64,000 nt of DNA, from assembly GCF_000004075.3 (NCBI RefSeq), contig NC_026656.2, positions 21,276,607 to 21,340,606 on the forward strand. The letters are read 5' to 3'. The notes under the pieces are model-generated. The model did not search any database, was not told the origin of the DNA, and saw only the letters and a program-made list of their open reading frames with translations. This DNA is from Cucumis sativus. Its lineage: Eukaryota > Streptophyta > Magnoliopsida > Cucurbitales > Cucurbitaceae. A program made the position numbers and the translations under genes. Of this stretch, positions 24,182 through 40,828 are shown one piece after another; within the stretch, counting starts at the first letter, position 1, and each line of letters opens with the position of its first letter.

Positions 24182-25718
24182 GTTTCAAATTTTATATTTA
24201 TTTTATCTCCTCTCCACTACTCCCTACCATCACCCTAAGTTTTTCTTCAAAATACGTATTCAATTAATAATAAAATAGAGTGGATCATTTATTTTAATGT
24301 TGTATTATTTTTCTTTGATTTTGTATTTTCTAGATTTCAAGCTTTACGTGTCTATAGTTATTTTTCATTGAACACTTACTTTTAGTCATTAGTTTTTTAA
24401 AAATATATTTGTAAAGAATATCAATTGGTATGTCATGTTTGTAAGGAAAAACGATTTGTAAACTCAATTTAAAAGTTTAAAAATCGCTTTCCTTTTTCTC
24501 TTTCTTTTGAATTCAGGACTTTGGTCTTCTTAGTTTAAATCAATCACATTGTCTCTTTAATTACTTGGTATGTTCGGTTGAGCATAATTAAGATGGTGAA
24601 CTTTGGGGCGTTGTGGACAATTTCCCTGCATAAGGTAAATGGGCCTGTTGGGAGTGGGCTTTGGGTACATGTTGGGCTGAATTGGAGAGGGATGTGAAAC
24701 GACATGTCGCATGGAGAAATGATTGAAAACGGAGGGATGTGTCGGTTGGAGGAAGATGAGGAGGAAATTAGAAGGCGTGGGTCAGAAATGAAAAGCAAAG
24801 GCACTCGTTTTTCAAAAAACATGTTCACTTTTTTCCAAACCATTTCTGCAAATTGAAATTTGACTTCTATTTGTTCTTTTTTCTTTACAAAAAGTTAAAT
24901 GAAAAGCGTATGACGCACGCATTCCACTTTTTGGTCCTAATAATATTTGGGTCACAATTACAAACACACACCATCTTTCATGGCCCCCCCCCAAATATGG
25001 TACATTCATCTTCTTCTTCTTTTTCCAATTACCATCCTTTCCACCACCGTCATACATTTTCTCAATTTCCTTACAATTCACAAACTTAAAACCATATTAA
25101 AGTAAAAAATACTTCGGTACTGATAACAACGTGTCATGTGGTAAATTTGAAATATATATTTACATATTTTAAATGTAGTGTACAAGTCAGATTAGAGTAT
25201 GAGATTGGATTGAACTAAACCACACCTAATGTGAGAATAAAATATGGAATTTCAAATTGAAATTGAAATGTATACTAACAAGCTCTAGACCAAAAAATAT
25301 GCATGGCAATTAAATTAAAGTTGAAGTTATAAATATGAGCATGTGTAACATCATCTTTAGCAGCTCCCTCTCCAAAACTTATACTGTATAAATAAATTGG
25401 TTTTACTTTTATCTGCACTTGAATGTTTTTCTTTTTTTTTTTTATCGACAAATTTCAAGCTAATTAACATATCTATTTTGGTACTGTTAAATTATTCTTG
25501 TCTTATATTTAATTGTATTTTTCTTATAGCATTAGGTTATTAAATTATGAATACAAGCCACAAACTAAAAAGAAAATAATTGTGAAAATCAGTATTTAAA
25601 GGTTTAAAAAATGCAATGAACTGAGCGCCATAAATATAATAGTTGAATACAAAATTAAAAAAGGACAAAAGATCATGCTAGTATGTTATACGAGTGTGTT
25701 GCTTGTCCCCCAATCCAA

Positions 25719-25753
25719 ATATATATATATACACACACATACACACACACATA
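25719..25753. repeat. Compound TA-CA microsatellite
   Basis: TA units followed by AC/CA units with one interruption (ACAT). Confidence 0.95.
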
Positions 25754-28079
25754 TTTTAAAATTATTTTACTTAACTTAAACTAGTTTAATCAATCCAATG
25801 AATTCTCCCTCTCTCCATCTTCTATTATTAGATTAAAAAATTATTTTAGTATTTATAGTATTGATAGCAAAGATATATTTAAAAGTAATATTGAAATATA
25901 AGTGTTAGGCGTAGAGGAATAATAGGGAGACTAAAGTTTAAAGTAGCGTATAGTTGTTGGGTATGGCCCCTACTGCCACCCCATCCATCACCCTCCAATT
26001 ACTACGTTGTTTCTTCTTCTTCTTTTTTTCTTTTTTGTGTAAAATAGACATTTTCCTTTTAAGGTGACTTTTTCTTATGAATTTCCAAACAAAAATATGG
26101 ATCTTTTACAACTGAACAAAAAAAAGAAGTAGATAACAAAACATATCTTTTGAATTTTTAATCAAATTATGTAGGTTTTAAAATCTCAAGAAAACAAATT
26201 TAATCGATTGAATTCAATCGGACAGTATATATATAAAATAAAACTTTATATATAGTTGATTCAGCAGTTGGATTAGATTTTTTTTTTTACTTCCTAATAT
26301 TTTCTATTCCAACAAATAGTTAAGAATTTTGTTGGGTAGAGAAGGATATAGAAAAGTAAATTAAAATATAAAGACGTGAATGTATGAATTTTAGGAATGG
26401 AAAAGACTTGAAATAAAATCAAAGGTTGAATAGAACAAGAAAAAAATGACGTATCTTATCCAAAACAAAAATTGATTAACACAAATTTCAAAATCTTCTA
26501 AATTTGTGGGGTGGGGCTCATACTTGTACATCAATCCCAGCTTATTTTCTCATCCCTCCATTTCACATCATCTAAACTCAAAATTTCTTATCTCACTTGT
26601 AATTTTGTTGAAACTCATTCATTTGCTTACTTGGTTCTTCCATTGGGCTTTCATTTGTGCATTGGTGATCCTCTGTCTCTGTCTATGTATGTATATATTT
26701 TGTGTTTGTTTTTGTTCTTTTATAGTTTTAATATCACAATAATTACATACTTATACTTTCCAAGAGTTCAATAAAATTTAAAGTTTTTAAGATTGCATCA
26801 CTATTTCATAAATGTTATTTTTTGAATGGTTTTTATTTGAACTCCCCTCCAATGTTAGGTTTAAATAATTGTATCAAACAAAAACAATTGTTTGAATGCA
26901 TTTGAAAATTATAATGTCTCAAGCCCTTCTTGGGTACAAAAGAAAGAGAGACAAAAATAAGTAACTAAGTAAGAGTATTCTATTTTTCATTCGTTGTCAT
27001 TGCAAACCCTTGGAAAATCATTCCTGTTTTAGTATAGTTTCACCTTTTAACCCACTATGCACAAAGGTTTCACATATCAATATAGTTTTAAGTACTACAA
27101 CACTCTAATGCATAAGTTAGTACAAAAGAGTGTATAGATCGATTAAGTATGCAAAGGTAAAGTTGGATGCCCTTCTTTAAAAAATTACTTTTATCTCCCC
27201 TTTAGTGTGGGCTATTATTTATAGGGGCTTTTCTCTATTGTTTGTAGGGTTACATGTGACACTAGTGATGTTAGGGTGGTTTGTAGCCTTTGATACTATA
27301 ATGTGACATATCAAGCACGACTCAAATAATTTTCAATTAGTATATATTTACTAGGTTGAACTTTGACTTTTCATTTTATGAATACACGAATCTTCATATC
27401 ACTTTCTAATGTTTATTAGATTTTGATTCACCATAAACATCGTGACCTTGTGTAAGACAATTCTTGGAGTATGTGACACCTGATGACTTCCAATAATATA
27501 GTTATAGGATGAAAAGAGGATATATTTTTTTTTAAGTATCATTTATATGCCCTTGACAAGGGTATTCAATACCCTTATAAAATATGAATTTTCTGTTTGC
27601 CACCCTTTAATTCATTTCACTTTTATTTTGAAAATAGTTCACTAAAATTAGTTGATATTGATTTCACAAAATCAATTAACAATTGGAATAAATCATATAT
27701 ATGTATTTTAAAAACATATACTTATTTTTTTTCACCAACAAATTCTTAACAAAATTAATGCAATTACTTATCTATTAATTTTTTTTGACTAATTAGTAAC
27801 TAAATCTTATATGTATTCAATAAAAAAAAATGGGTTACAAATATTTACAAATAAATTTTAACAACAATTTTATAATTTGAAATAATTTTCATAAAATATA
27901 TCTAATTTTTTTATTAAACCCAAAGTTAAATAGAGACATTGGAATTCATTTGTACTCTATAGACAAATATTTATCTACAAAACGAAATTTAGGCCTACTA
28001 AAGTCAGCTCCATTTTTTGTCCTTTCTGGCTGACTTTTCTCTCTTTTCTTTCCTTTTTTTTCTTCTTCTTTATATATCA

Positions 28080-28127
28080 TATAAATAAATAAATAAATAA
28101 TAATGATAATAATGATAATAAATAATA
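28080..28127. repeat. AAAT/AAT/GATAAT low-complexity repeat
   Basis: Starts with AAAT tetranucleotides and passes into imperfect AATGATAAT units. Confidence 0.85.
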
Positions 28128-30050
28128 GAAATAGTAAATAATAATAATAGATAAGATGGGGTTATTGGTTTCCAAGAGATGAAAGTCTTGGAGGGTTAAA
28201 ACATTTGCAATTAAAAAACTCCAAAGTTATGCACTTAAATTTGTCTCATTTAGTTACCCATATTCTCTTTGTCAAATAACCAAGAGCTTATTTTTATTAT
28301 TTTTATATTCTCCCTATTTTTTTAAATTTAATTAAAGTGTAGTTTAAACAAATAACATGCCATTTAATTTAAAAAATCTCCATCAATAATATTCTCATTT
28401 TCACATTATATTATATTATACTATGAAGTTGGTTACCTACAGAATTTATATATTTGGTACCATGTTTTTCATATACAAGATATAGACTATACTGAGGAGA
28501 GAAGTAAAGTTATAACTTAGTATATACTTTAATAATTAATCTAGATGTTTAAAGTATAATTAATATCGTAAGTTAGAATGTTCACTCGAGCATTATGAGC
28601 TAATTATAAAAATCAAATATTATAAGTTAAATAAAAATGTGTTACATTTGAATACATTGGAAAAGGACTAGATGTTTACTTTTATAATTAAGATGGACCA
28701 TATATGTTTGATTTGTGGGTCATTCTTACGAGAAGCTAACACTCTAACTTATTACTCTAATCTATCTAAAAAAGGTTTTGGTATACATTCAATTTTCGTC
28801 GCAATTCCCTCATAAAAGAAACATTTATTATTTGGTAAAGAGTCCTATATTAAGTGATATTTTCATGTGTTTTCTTAACTCTATGAATAGGAATGGAAAT
28901 AAGTCATTGTAGAAACATTGTTGTCTCTCACCTATTAATGCTTGTGTTGTTCTCTTTAATTTCATTTTCTTTTATGCAATTAATAATTCACAAATCAACT
29001 ATTGAATTTACTTTAACAATCAATGCCCTATTAAAATTTAATATCTAACAACTTGGATAATATGCATACAAATAAAATAGAATAATGATAACATAAATAT
29101 GTTAGATTGATCAATTTTTTTCTAATAAAATCTTCCTCAATAAACTACCTCTCAAAATAACATACCTTATCGTATTCTTTTCAAAAAACAAAAATTGATA
29201 CAAAGATCAGGATTTGAGTGACAAACGTTGTAGTTATTAATACATTCAAATATCAGTTGAGTTAAACTCTAGTTTGTTGACCAGTAAGATAGTTTAAGTT
29301 AATAGTAAATAAACTTGTATATTTCTAAATCTAATGAACAAGCATGTGCTATCCAATGTGATGGAATTCATATATACCAATAACAATCGATTTGAAAAAA
29401 GCTAAATAATTTAAATACCACCTAACTTTAAATTTGTTTAAAATGTTTTCTTTAAAAAAAATGGTAACATTTTCTTGTCATTAGAATCCACTAATATAGA
29501 ATAATGCAATTTTTTTTTTTTTTTTTTTGTAATTTTGAATAAATAATCATTGTGATGCATCACCTTTATTTTAAAGGACTAAGATTGAAATTTTTAAAAT
29601 TTCAAAACCTAAAATCAACAAAGTGTAAAGTATAAAAACCAAGATAAATATATATGAGAAAATTACCTCTAAGAAATGATGATAAATGCAATAGGACAAA
29701 ACTATAGAATGGTTAGAATTTCTAAATTACACAAATTTAAAGGCGAAATCTGTAGACTTATATGAGCTCAATGTTTACTTTTAGAAATATATATTTTTGT
29801 GAGTTTCTTTTGGCAGTTTGAAATTTCTGTTCAAACGAAAAGTTCATATTCCCCAAAAAAGCTATCACCATTTTTGAACCTATAGCTTTCTCCTTCTCAT
29901 AAACTTTCCCAATTTTTTTTTTCCTTTTAAACAGGCGACGACCAGTGAAGACGACGGCTCCTGAGGTTGTACAGTGCGCCAACATTGCGTGAAAACACAT
30001 CTCTCTCTTTACAAATCAATTTTCAATTCCCCCTTTTTGAGATTTGGTTA

Positions 30051-30368
30051 TCTACCCACTGCCATTGCCACTCTCTTTCTCTCCCACTTCTTCTTCTTCT
30101 TCTTCTTCTTCATTGTTTTTGTTCTAATGGCATCTCTTTCAGTCAGAGTATAATGGAATTTTAAATCCCCTTTTGCCCCATTAACTCCCCACATGATTCG
30201 TATGCTGTGTGTGTTTTTGTGCATACAAACTTCTTTCCTTTGCCATTTTCAATCCAAAATCACACACTCTCTTTCGTCCTTTTGAATCCACAACACGACA
30301 CCCATCTCTCTCTCTCTCTTTCTCCATATCTTCATGAAATCCGTGAAAACAATTAAACTAGGGATAAT
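30051..30368 (+). promoter_or_regulatory. 5' leader of the receptor-like kinase with uORFs
   Basis: CT-rich leader containing a TTC microsatellite (30087-30111) and a CT tract (30305-30320). It has upstream ATGs at 30127 (8 codons), 30152 (3 codons), 30193 (29 codons) and 30334 (12 codons). The stop of the last one (TGA, 30370-30372) overlaps the main start as ATGA. Leader extent is inferred from composition. Confidence 0.55.
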
Positions 30369-33300
30369 ATGAACCTTCTTCTTCTTCTTCTTCTTCTTCT
30401 TTTTCCATCTCTTCGATTTCAAATTCCCTCTATTTTGGTGGGTGCTTCTTCTTTTGAACTACTTCAACAATCTCCTTCTCCCATTTCTCCATTTTTCGAT
30501 TCAATGACTGCTTCTTCTCCCGGTGGGTATTTTACAGATCTCTCTCTTTCAGCTCTGCATAGTTTTCTTTTCTTAATTTTTTATTCTCCACTCACCATCC
30601 ACTGAAACTTCCTCTGTTTTGTGTTTCCAGGGATTCCGATAGGAATGGAGACTCTTTCAAACGATACCCACAAGAAAATGCTTATTGCACTTATCGTTTG
30701 TGCTTCATTCGGTGCTGTGTTAGTGGTTTCACTGTTTTTGTGGATTTATTACAGAAGAAACTCCCCCAACTTCCATAAACGAAACGGTCAGAGCTCAGGT
30801 AAAACTCATATTGAATTGTTTTGAGTCATCTGCCATTTTTCATCCGGTTTGAATCGATTCATTTGGAGGTTTTGTTTTTGTTTCTTGTTTGAATTTGGAT
30901 TTGAAGATGCCGAGAAGGGAGTTGTTGGGTTAGCTCCGATATTGCGTAAATTCAGCTCAAACAAAATGATGGGTAGCAATAAAGTATCTGTTCCACTCAT
31001 TGATTACGAGGTGCTGGAAAAAGCCACCAACATTTTCGAGGAAAGCAACATTTTAGGGGAGGGTGGATTTGGAAGGGTTTACAAGGCTCGTTTAGAAGAA
31101 AACTTATGTGTTGCTGTAAAGAAACTTGAATGTACCGATAAGGACTCAGAGAAAGAATTTGAGGTTCTGTTTCTTTGTACCACCATTTTCTTCTTATTCT
31201 TCTTCTTCCTTCAGAAAACTGAACTTCCATAACTTGAAATTTTGCAGAATGAAGTTGATCTATTGAGCAAAATTCATCACTCGAACATTATTCGCCTTCT
31301 GGGTTACACCATTCATGGGGAATCAAGGCTTCTTGTTTACGAGTTAATGGAAAATGGATCACTAGAGACATTGTTACATGGTAAAACACCAAATCAAAGC
31401 TTCTTAACTTTTTGTGGTTCATTAATTAATTGGCTCTATGATTATCCCTTACTTGCTCAGAGTTGTCTGAAATCGAAATGTTTAATGTTTAATGTTAGGT
31501 CCCTCACATGGAGAGGCATTAACATGGCACATGCGCATGAAGATTGCTCTTGATGCAGCTAGGTGAGCTTGTTTTTATGTTTTTACAAATGTCTATGTCT
31601 AACACAAGATAAGAAAAATTATTGAACAAGACCGTCATTATGGAGATGGAATTGTCTTTAATAACAATACCTTCCTTCTTTTGAGCTTCTTCCTTGTGTT
31701 TTTCTGACACTTGAAAACTGTTGACCAGAGCATTAGAATATTTGCATGAGCACTGCAAGCCATCAGTAATACATAGAGATCTGAAATCCTCCAATATTCT
31801 TTTGGATGCAAACTTCAATGCCAAGGTAAAATAATACATCAATTCAAAGTTTGAAAAAAGTCCAATCCAATGCCCTTTTTTAAAAAAAAAATATATATAT
31901 ATATATAAAATATCAGATAGCAGACAATTATTAATTTACAACAAACAGGTTAGGCTCTCAATTATTAAGAGAAGAATACAATGGAAGAGAGATACCTAAA
32001 CGTCTATGTTTTTTGTGTTGTGGATTCAGCTTTCTGATTTTGGCTTGTCTGTCATTGTTGGAGCACAAAACAAGAATGATATAAAGCTTTCTGGAACGAT
32101 GGGTTATGTTGCTCCTGAATATCTTTTAGATGGTATGTCAAACTCAACATTTGATTCTGTGAAAAATAACCTAATCAACACGATGTTGTAGTATCACTTT
32201 GATTAGTAGCATAATTTAATATTAAATAAACATAATTGGGGGATTAATTATTAAATTAACTTTTATGATGATTTTTTCACTTTAGTCTTTGTGACGATAT
32301 AGTTGATAGAACATAAAGTTGGACTGTTTTCAGAAAAGTTAAGCTTAATTTGGGTGTTTGCCTCTTTTAACTGTTAAAAGGGTCTCATCATGTTACAATT
32401 TGCTGGAACTTTTATCTCTAAAACTCAAAACTTGGTGCTGTTTGATATCAAGTGTTAGGTGGAGGCCACAGCTAGCTCAAAAAGATATAAGTAGGTTTTT
32501 TTTCTTTTTTCTTTTTTCAGAAAAAAATTAGTAAAGGATATGATTATAAAAGTGGGCCATCCCGTTGTCTTGGAATCTAGTCTCACTTGTAAGAGGGTGA
32601 GGAGCATGCAACCAAAAGCAATAGACAAAAGAAAAGAGAGTGGTAGAGCATTCTAAATAAAAACTTGTTTCATAGAGATTTACTCTCCTGTCCTTCCCTA
32701 CCTTGCCGATATATTTGGAATGGGGAATCTATTAAACATCATTCACAATTTTGAACCGAGACTTTAAAGGAGTGTTATATATAGACTCTCTAATCTCTTT
32801 AGCGTATTTGTATCCGTAAAACTGCTTCCTTAGCCTTTGCATGTAGTCATAGATAAACATACTATTAGTGAACTACGTAGATCTATGCGCCAATTCTTAT
32901 TTCGGTCCCTATTACCAGATAATTCATTGTTAACATAATGTAATTGAAGATTTCAACTTGTAGAAATGAGATTTTGTTTTCAACTTGTTTGTAATTTTTC
33001 ATGTTGATATGTTAGCTGCTTCAACTCCATATAGTCTCCTTCCAGCTTCAATTTAGTAAAAAAAGATTACTTGTGGACAGGTAAATTGACTGATAAAAGT
33101 GATGTCTATGCTTTTGGAGTTGTGCTTTTGGAGCTTCTTTTAGGAAGAAGGCCTGTCGAAAAACTGGCACCATCTCAATGTCAATCTATTGTCACATGGG
33201 TAGAGCTTCTACTTAACCAAACCTCTCAATGATATTCCACATACATTTTTCTCAATCTTACAACCTATAGTTGGTATTTTTTTCCTTCTTGCAGGCTATG

Positions 33301-33631
33301 CCTCAACTCACTGATAGATCAAAGTTACCCGATATTGTTGATCCGGTGATCAGAAACACAATGGACCCGAAACATTTATTTCAGGTGCATAAATACTTCC
33401 CATTTCTATTAGACCTTTTCCTTCCACCTCTTCAATTGGAAGGTCTTTTGTGTAATTTCATACTATCAAATGGTGCAGGTTGCTGCTGTCGCTGTACTGT
33501 GTGTGCAACCGGAACCGAGCTATCGTCCCCTAATAACAGATGTTTTGCACTCTCTTATTCCTCTTGTTCCTGTTGAGCTTGGAGGGACTCACAGATCATC
33601 AACATCACAAGCTCCTGTGGCTCCAGCTTAG
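30369..33631 (+). CDS. Receptor-like Ser/Thr protein kinase, At1g80640-like
   Basis: Ten exons: 30369-30522, 30631-30798, 30907-31163, 31248-31380, 31499-31562, 31729-31825, 32030-32132, 33081-33199, 33295-33384 and 33479-33631; 445 residues. Residues 2-25 form a Leu-rich signal peptide. The ectodomain is short and has no known motif. The single membrane span is about 68-92 ([20 protein letters not shown] onward), followed by basic RRN. The kinase domain has GEGGFGRV at 158-165, ATP-binding Lys179 in [13 protein letters not shown] at 274-281 with catalytic Asp276, DFG at 294-296, and [11 protein letters not shown] at 313-323. All key residues are present and it is an RD kinase, so it should be active at the plasma membrane. 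The closest match I recognise is the Arabidopsis probable receptor-like kinase At1g80640; its ligand is unknown to me. The gene converges on ASP5. Confidence 0.95.
30375..30401 (+). repeat. CTT microsatellite encoding poly-Leu signal peptide
   Basis: Nine in-frame CTT codons encode residues 3-11 (Leu) of the kinase. Confidence 0.95.
32133..33080 (+). other. Long seventh intron of the kinase gene, possible insertion
   Basis: This 948-nt intron is several times longer than the others. The part from about 32450 to 33010 is less AT-rich and contains TGTTAGGTGGAGGCCACAGC, TTATATATAGACTCTC and TGTATCCGTAAAACTG. It is reminiscent of a decayed LTR-like or other mobile sequence, but no clear terminal repeats were found. 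Confidence 0.4.
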
Positions 33632-34738
33632 CTATTGTTTGGTGGGAGAAAGTGAGAAAGAGAAATGTTCGATGAAACAAAGCGAGAAAGAGAAATATTT
33701 GATGATACTGCAGCACTGGTTCAAGGGTTCTTCAATGCTCAAATATACGATTCTTTCAATCATATTTGGTCTTATTTCGGCAAATATGGTTGCAGTGAAT
33801 GATATGAAAACCAATTGCTATTGGTGCTTGGTTCAAAGCCTTGTGAGGACTGGTGGAATGTTACACTACGTATATTTCTTTTATCCTCAAAAACAATAAA
33901 AATGTATAACTTTGGGTCAAAAGAATGCATTTTTTTTTTTCAAAAAGGATTTTGTGTATATGAACTGAGGGACACTCTTGGAAGTAATATAATTTCCTAA
34001 CCATTTGAAATGCCAACTTGACTGTTTCTGACAGCAAATTTTACTCTTATGTTTGAGTAATGTTGAAAGCTGTTCTTCATCAGAATTTGTACTCATGTAA
34101 TTATGATTTCATTAAAAAAAGAAAACCCAAAAAAGTCAGCAAGGCATTTTTGCATCTATAGCATATTAGTAGTTTTTTCCTAGCTCGTCTTACTCTATCC
34201 CCTTTGGCTTGATGCCATCGACCAACACGATGTTGCCTCTTCTGTCACTTATATAATCATCACTTTCTTTTTTGTTCATCTTAGGTTTCTTGAGTGTTAG
34301 TTCGGAATTCCTAACACAGAAACGGCCAATCCAACCACATACAATTCAAAACGCATGAAATTTAAAAGTACTGAAACTCAATCAGAACTTTTGTAACAGA
34401 TGAGCTACTTGAAAACTAGAGAGTTAAGTGTATTGAAGGATGAAAAAAAAAGGGTCTAAAGATCATGATCTGCCATAGTTGATGAAAACATGAACATGCA
34501 AATAACAAAGAACCAAAAGTTAAAATACTAGGAATATGACAGATTGCTTCAAATTTGACCTTGAATGAAGAAGTCTGACAATCTCTGGGCCACTTTATTA
34601 CAAATTTTAGATCATCGTCTCAGCTAAAAACTAAGATTCAGTTAAGAAATCTTAATTATTCGATCACTCATGAATACAAGATTTGAAAACAAAAATTTGA
34701 AGATATATTTTTACCATATATCCGATAAGATTTCCAGT
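33632..34738. other. Convergent 3' regions of the kinase and ASP5 genes
   Basis: The kinase 3' UTR includes a 30-bp tandem duplication (33651-33705) and AATAAAAATG at about 33895, a plausible poly(A) signal. The ASP5 3' UTR lies at the right end on the minus strand. ORFs in this stretch have no recognisable product. Confidence 0.5.
33651..33705 (+). repeat. 30-bp tandem duplication in the kinase 3' UTR
   Basis: Copies at 33651-33675 and 33681-33705 share GAGAAAGAGAAAT and TCGATGA/TTGATGA, offset by exactly 30 bases. Confidence 0.8.
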
Positions 34739-38054
<3,316 letters not shown>

Positions 38055-38140
38055 CTAAATGGAGGCAAGAAGAAATGAGCTCAGCAATGAAACAAAGAGA
38101 AAGTAATTAAAATCAATGAACGTACAGGTTAGATATGTAC
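38055..38140 (-). other. Probable 5' UTR intron of ASP5
   Basis: On the minus strand, CATCAAG|GTACAT at 38140 is a good donor and CCATTTAG ends directly before the ATG at 38054, giving an 86-nt intron. Confidence 0.55.
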
Positions 38141-38420
38141 CTTGATGGAAATGGGATCAGTGACGATGGCGATTGGAGTTTACTGAGAGAGAACAAGACG
38201 GAGGACAGAAGGCGATGGACCCGAGGGGAAATTTGTTAACGAAGGAGGGACTCAGCTACAAACTATTAGCGCTCGTTAGATCTGTTCTCCGTGCTGGGGC
38301 TCAAATGGTAATTCTGGTCGTTTCAGAAGGTTAGAGATGGGATATTGATTTTAATGGATTGAGTTCATGTCTTAAGATGAAGCCACGTGGACGATAGAGG
38401 CCTTAAGTCATTTGATTCCT
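38141..38420 (-). promoter_or_regulatory. ASP5 leader and promoter with G-box
   Basis: The perfect G-box palindrome CCACGTGG is at 38383-38390, about 330 bp upstream of the ATG. G-boxes bind bZIP and bHLH factors and are frequent in light- or ABA-regulated plastid genes. No clear TATA box was identified. Confidence 0.45.
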
Positions 38421-40292
38421 ACTTCTTTTTAATTTGGAGAACTAACCTTTCAACTTGTAAGAAATACTATGAATTCAAATTTATCATATATGTATCTTGA
38501 GAAATTAATCAAATTTTAAAGAAAGACAACGTTGGGAAATCTGAATTTTGGGAAAGTTTTGCTCCATTATTTAAAATAATATAGGACAGGTTGGATGATT
38601 TATTGAGCCAAAATTTAGACTATAAACACAACATTGAATCTATATATACATATATATAAACCAGAGCGTATAAAAGAAGTGGTTGTGAACTGATCCAAAA
38701 TTAATTTCTTTATAACGTAATACTTCTGCAAAAAAAGTCAAATCTATTTTCAGTTTTTAAATATATAAATTCGTTGTATGACATATCTAACCCTAGTTTT
38801 GTTTTTAATTGTACGCATTCACGTATAGTACCAAATTCATCACATTAAAAAAATCCATCAAGCCTTTATTTCTTTACTAGTTTCCAAAAATAAATAAATA
38901 AGATTGATACGATAGATGATAGGTCGATTTTCCTCATGTATCACATATAATAATTGAAATATCAAAAGCTCAAATCACATACCAAAGACTCTACCTGCAG
39001 TACGTAATCTCAACCCTAAACTCACATATGGTTGAACTCCGAAAGGGAAAAAATCATATTCATCGTGCAGATATAATTTTTTTTTAGAAAAAAAGTCAGC
39101 ACCCTCTTTCTAGCATCTAAAATTTCAAATCACATTGAAGCTAAAGATACAAATATACAAATCAATATATGACATAGGAAAATAAATTGAAAATTGAACC
39201 TATCCAACAAAATTTATCAAATGAAAAAGCAGATTACTGCCATATTTCCTGCTTTTATATATATATAAGATTGTCATCAATTTACCCGCTAGCTTATACA
39301 CACAACCCTAGAACACTTGGGGTAACAATAAAACTACTAATAGAAGGCTATGACTCCAGTCTCGTTTTTACCGATGAGACAACCCAGTCTTCAATTATTG
39401 AGAAATACAAACTAACATCCTTGTAGAGTATTATGGCACAATCATCTAAATAGGGCTACCTAACAGCCAAGGAAGAAAATCACCACATCTGTTTAATTGA
39501 TAGCTAAATATTGCCTGTTAAGGCAAATCAGAACGAACAATAACACATTTGACTATTAACTTCGACATGTCATTGTTTTACAACGAAATCAATATCAATT
39601 TACTTTCCCCACACATTGAAAACAGATACTGGGCAGTTCACAAACGCTATATGTTAATCACACGAAGTCACGCAGTAACACATAATAGTGGAAAGTTGTC
39701 ACATTCACATGTTAACAAGCCAGCCTGTTATTCAGTTTACTAGTTTGATCTTTAGATGCGATTAAAATTCTATTTACTTTAGTTCAAAAGATGGAAGTGA
39801 CATTGAAAACGAACTTGGATTATTCAGTAGAAAGTTAATAATAGATGTTACAAAAGAGAAACTAATCCCGAAATTTAGTTAAGAGTTAAGAATCGAACAA
39901 AAATTCCAAAATTTTAGAAACCTAGAAAATTTTCTACAGATAAGCAAACTAACCAATAAGCGAGTTGATAGACGACTGAAAAAATATATTAAATTGATGA
40001 TCTAATGTAATATAACTTGAAGTAGCGTTATAAAAAATGGCAAAAAACTGAACTAGAATAGTATTAAACAAATCGAAAACGAGATTAACCGTCGAATGAA
40101 GGTCACTTCAGACATAAATTTAGCACAGAATTAAGAAGCCTATAAACTGCACGGGTCTCTTTAACAAGTTTTTAATTGAGAGGCAAAAAATTCAAAAATC
40201 TAGCTCTATATTCTTCGTCTTCTCCATAACTAAAGCTTAAACAGGTTCAAAACAATTGCCAAGGATGAAGAGAAAATCACAAGCAAAGAACC
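38421..40292. other. Intergenic region between ASP5 and RPL39
   Basis: AT-rich, with no exon supported. The right end (about 40000-40292) is probably the RPL39 3' UTR on the minus strand. Small ORFs at 39187-39743 on + do not resemble proteins I know. Confidence 0.5.
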
Positions 40293-40666
<374 letters not shown>

Positions 40667-40828
40667 CTTGGAGATTCGGCAACCGGCAGCGACGAGGGCC
40701 ACGAACAGCGAACAAAAGGAACGGAAACCCTAATTTCAGATAAAAACAAGTGAAAGAGGAGATGACCTTTTTATGTGGACCGCTAAAACAATGTTGCTCG
40801 ATTCTAGACAACCAATGAGCCTACTTAT

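Larger units (their letters stand above)
24182..30050. other. AT-rich intergenic region, no gene recognised
   Basis: No exon could be supported. Landmarks are TGGGCC/GGGCT motifs near 24640-24690, a TA-CA compound microsatellite at 25719-25753, and a 16-bp perfect palindrome at 26205-26220. There is also a less AT-rich patch near 26500-26700 whose + ORFs are hydrophobic but unlike known proteins, an AAAT/AAT repeat at 28080-28127, and a T run at 29510-29528. Confidence 0.5.

Noticed and set aside
24544-24843. 99-codon minus ORF
   Set aside because: Ser-rich translation of a patch with GGCCCA motifs; no splice partners and no recognisable domain.
26506-26774. Hydrophobic ORFs on +
   Set aside because: Two frames are open at once, both low-complexity Leu/Ile/Phe/Cys; no homology recognised.
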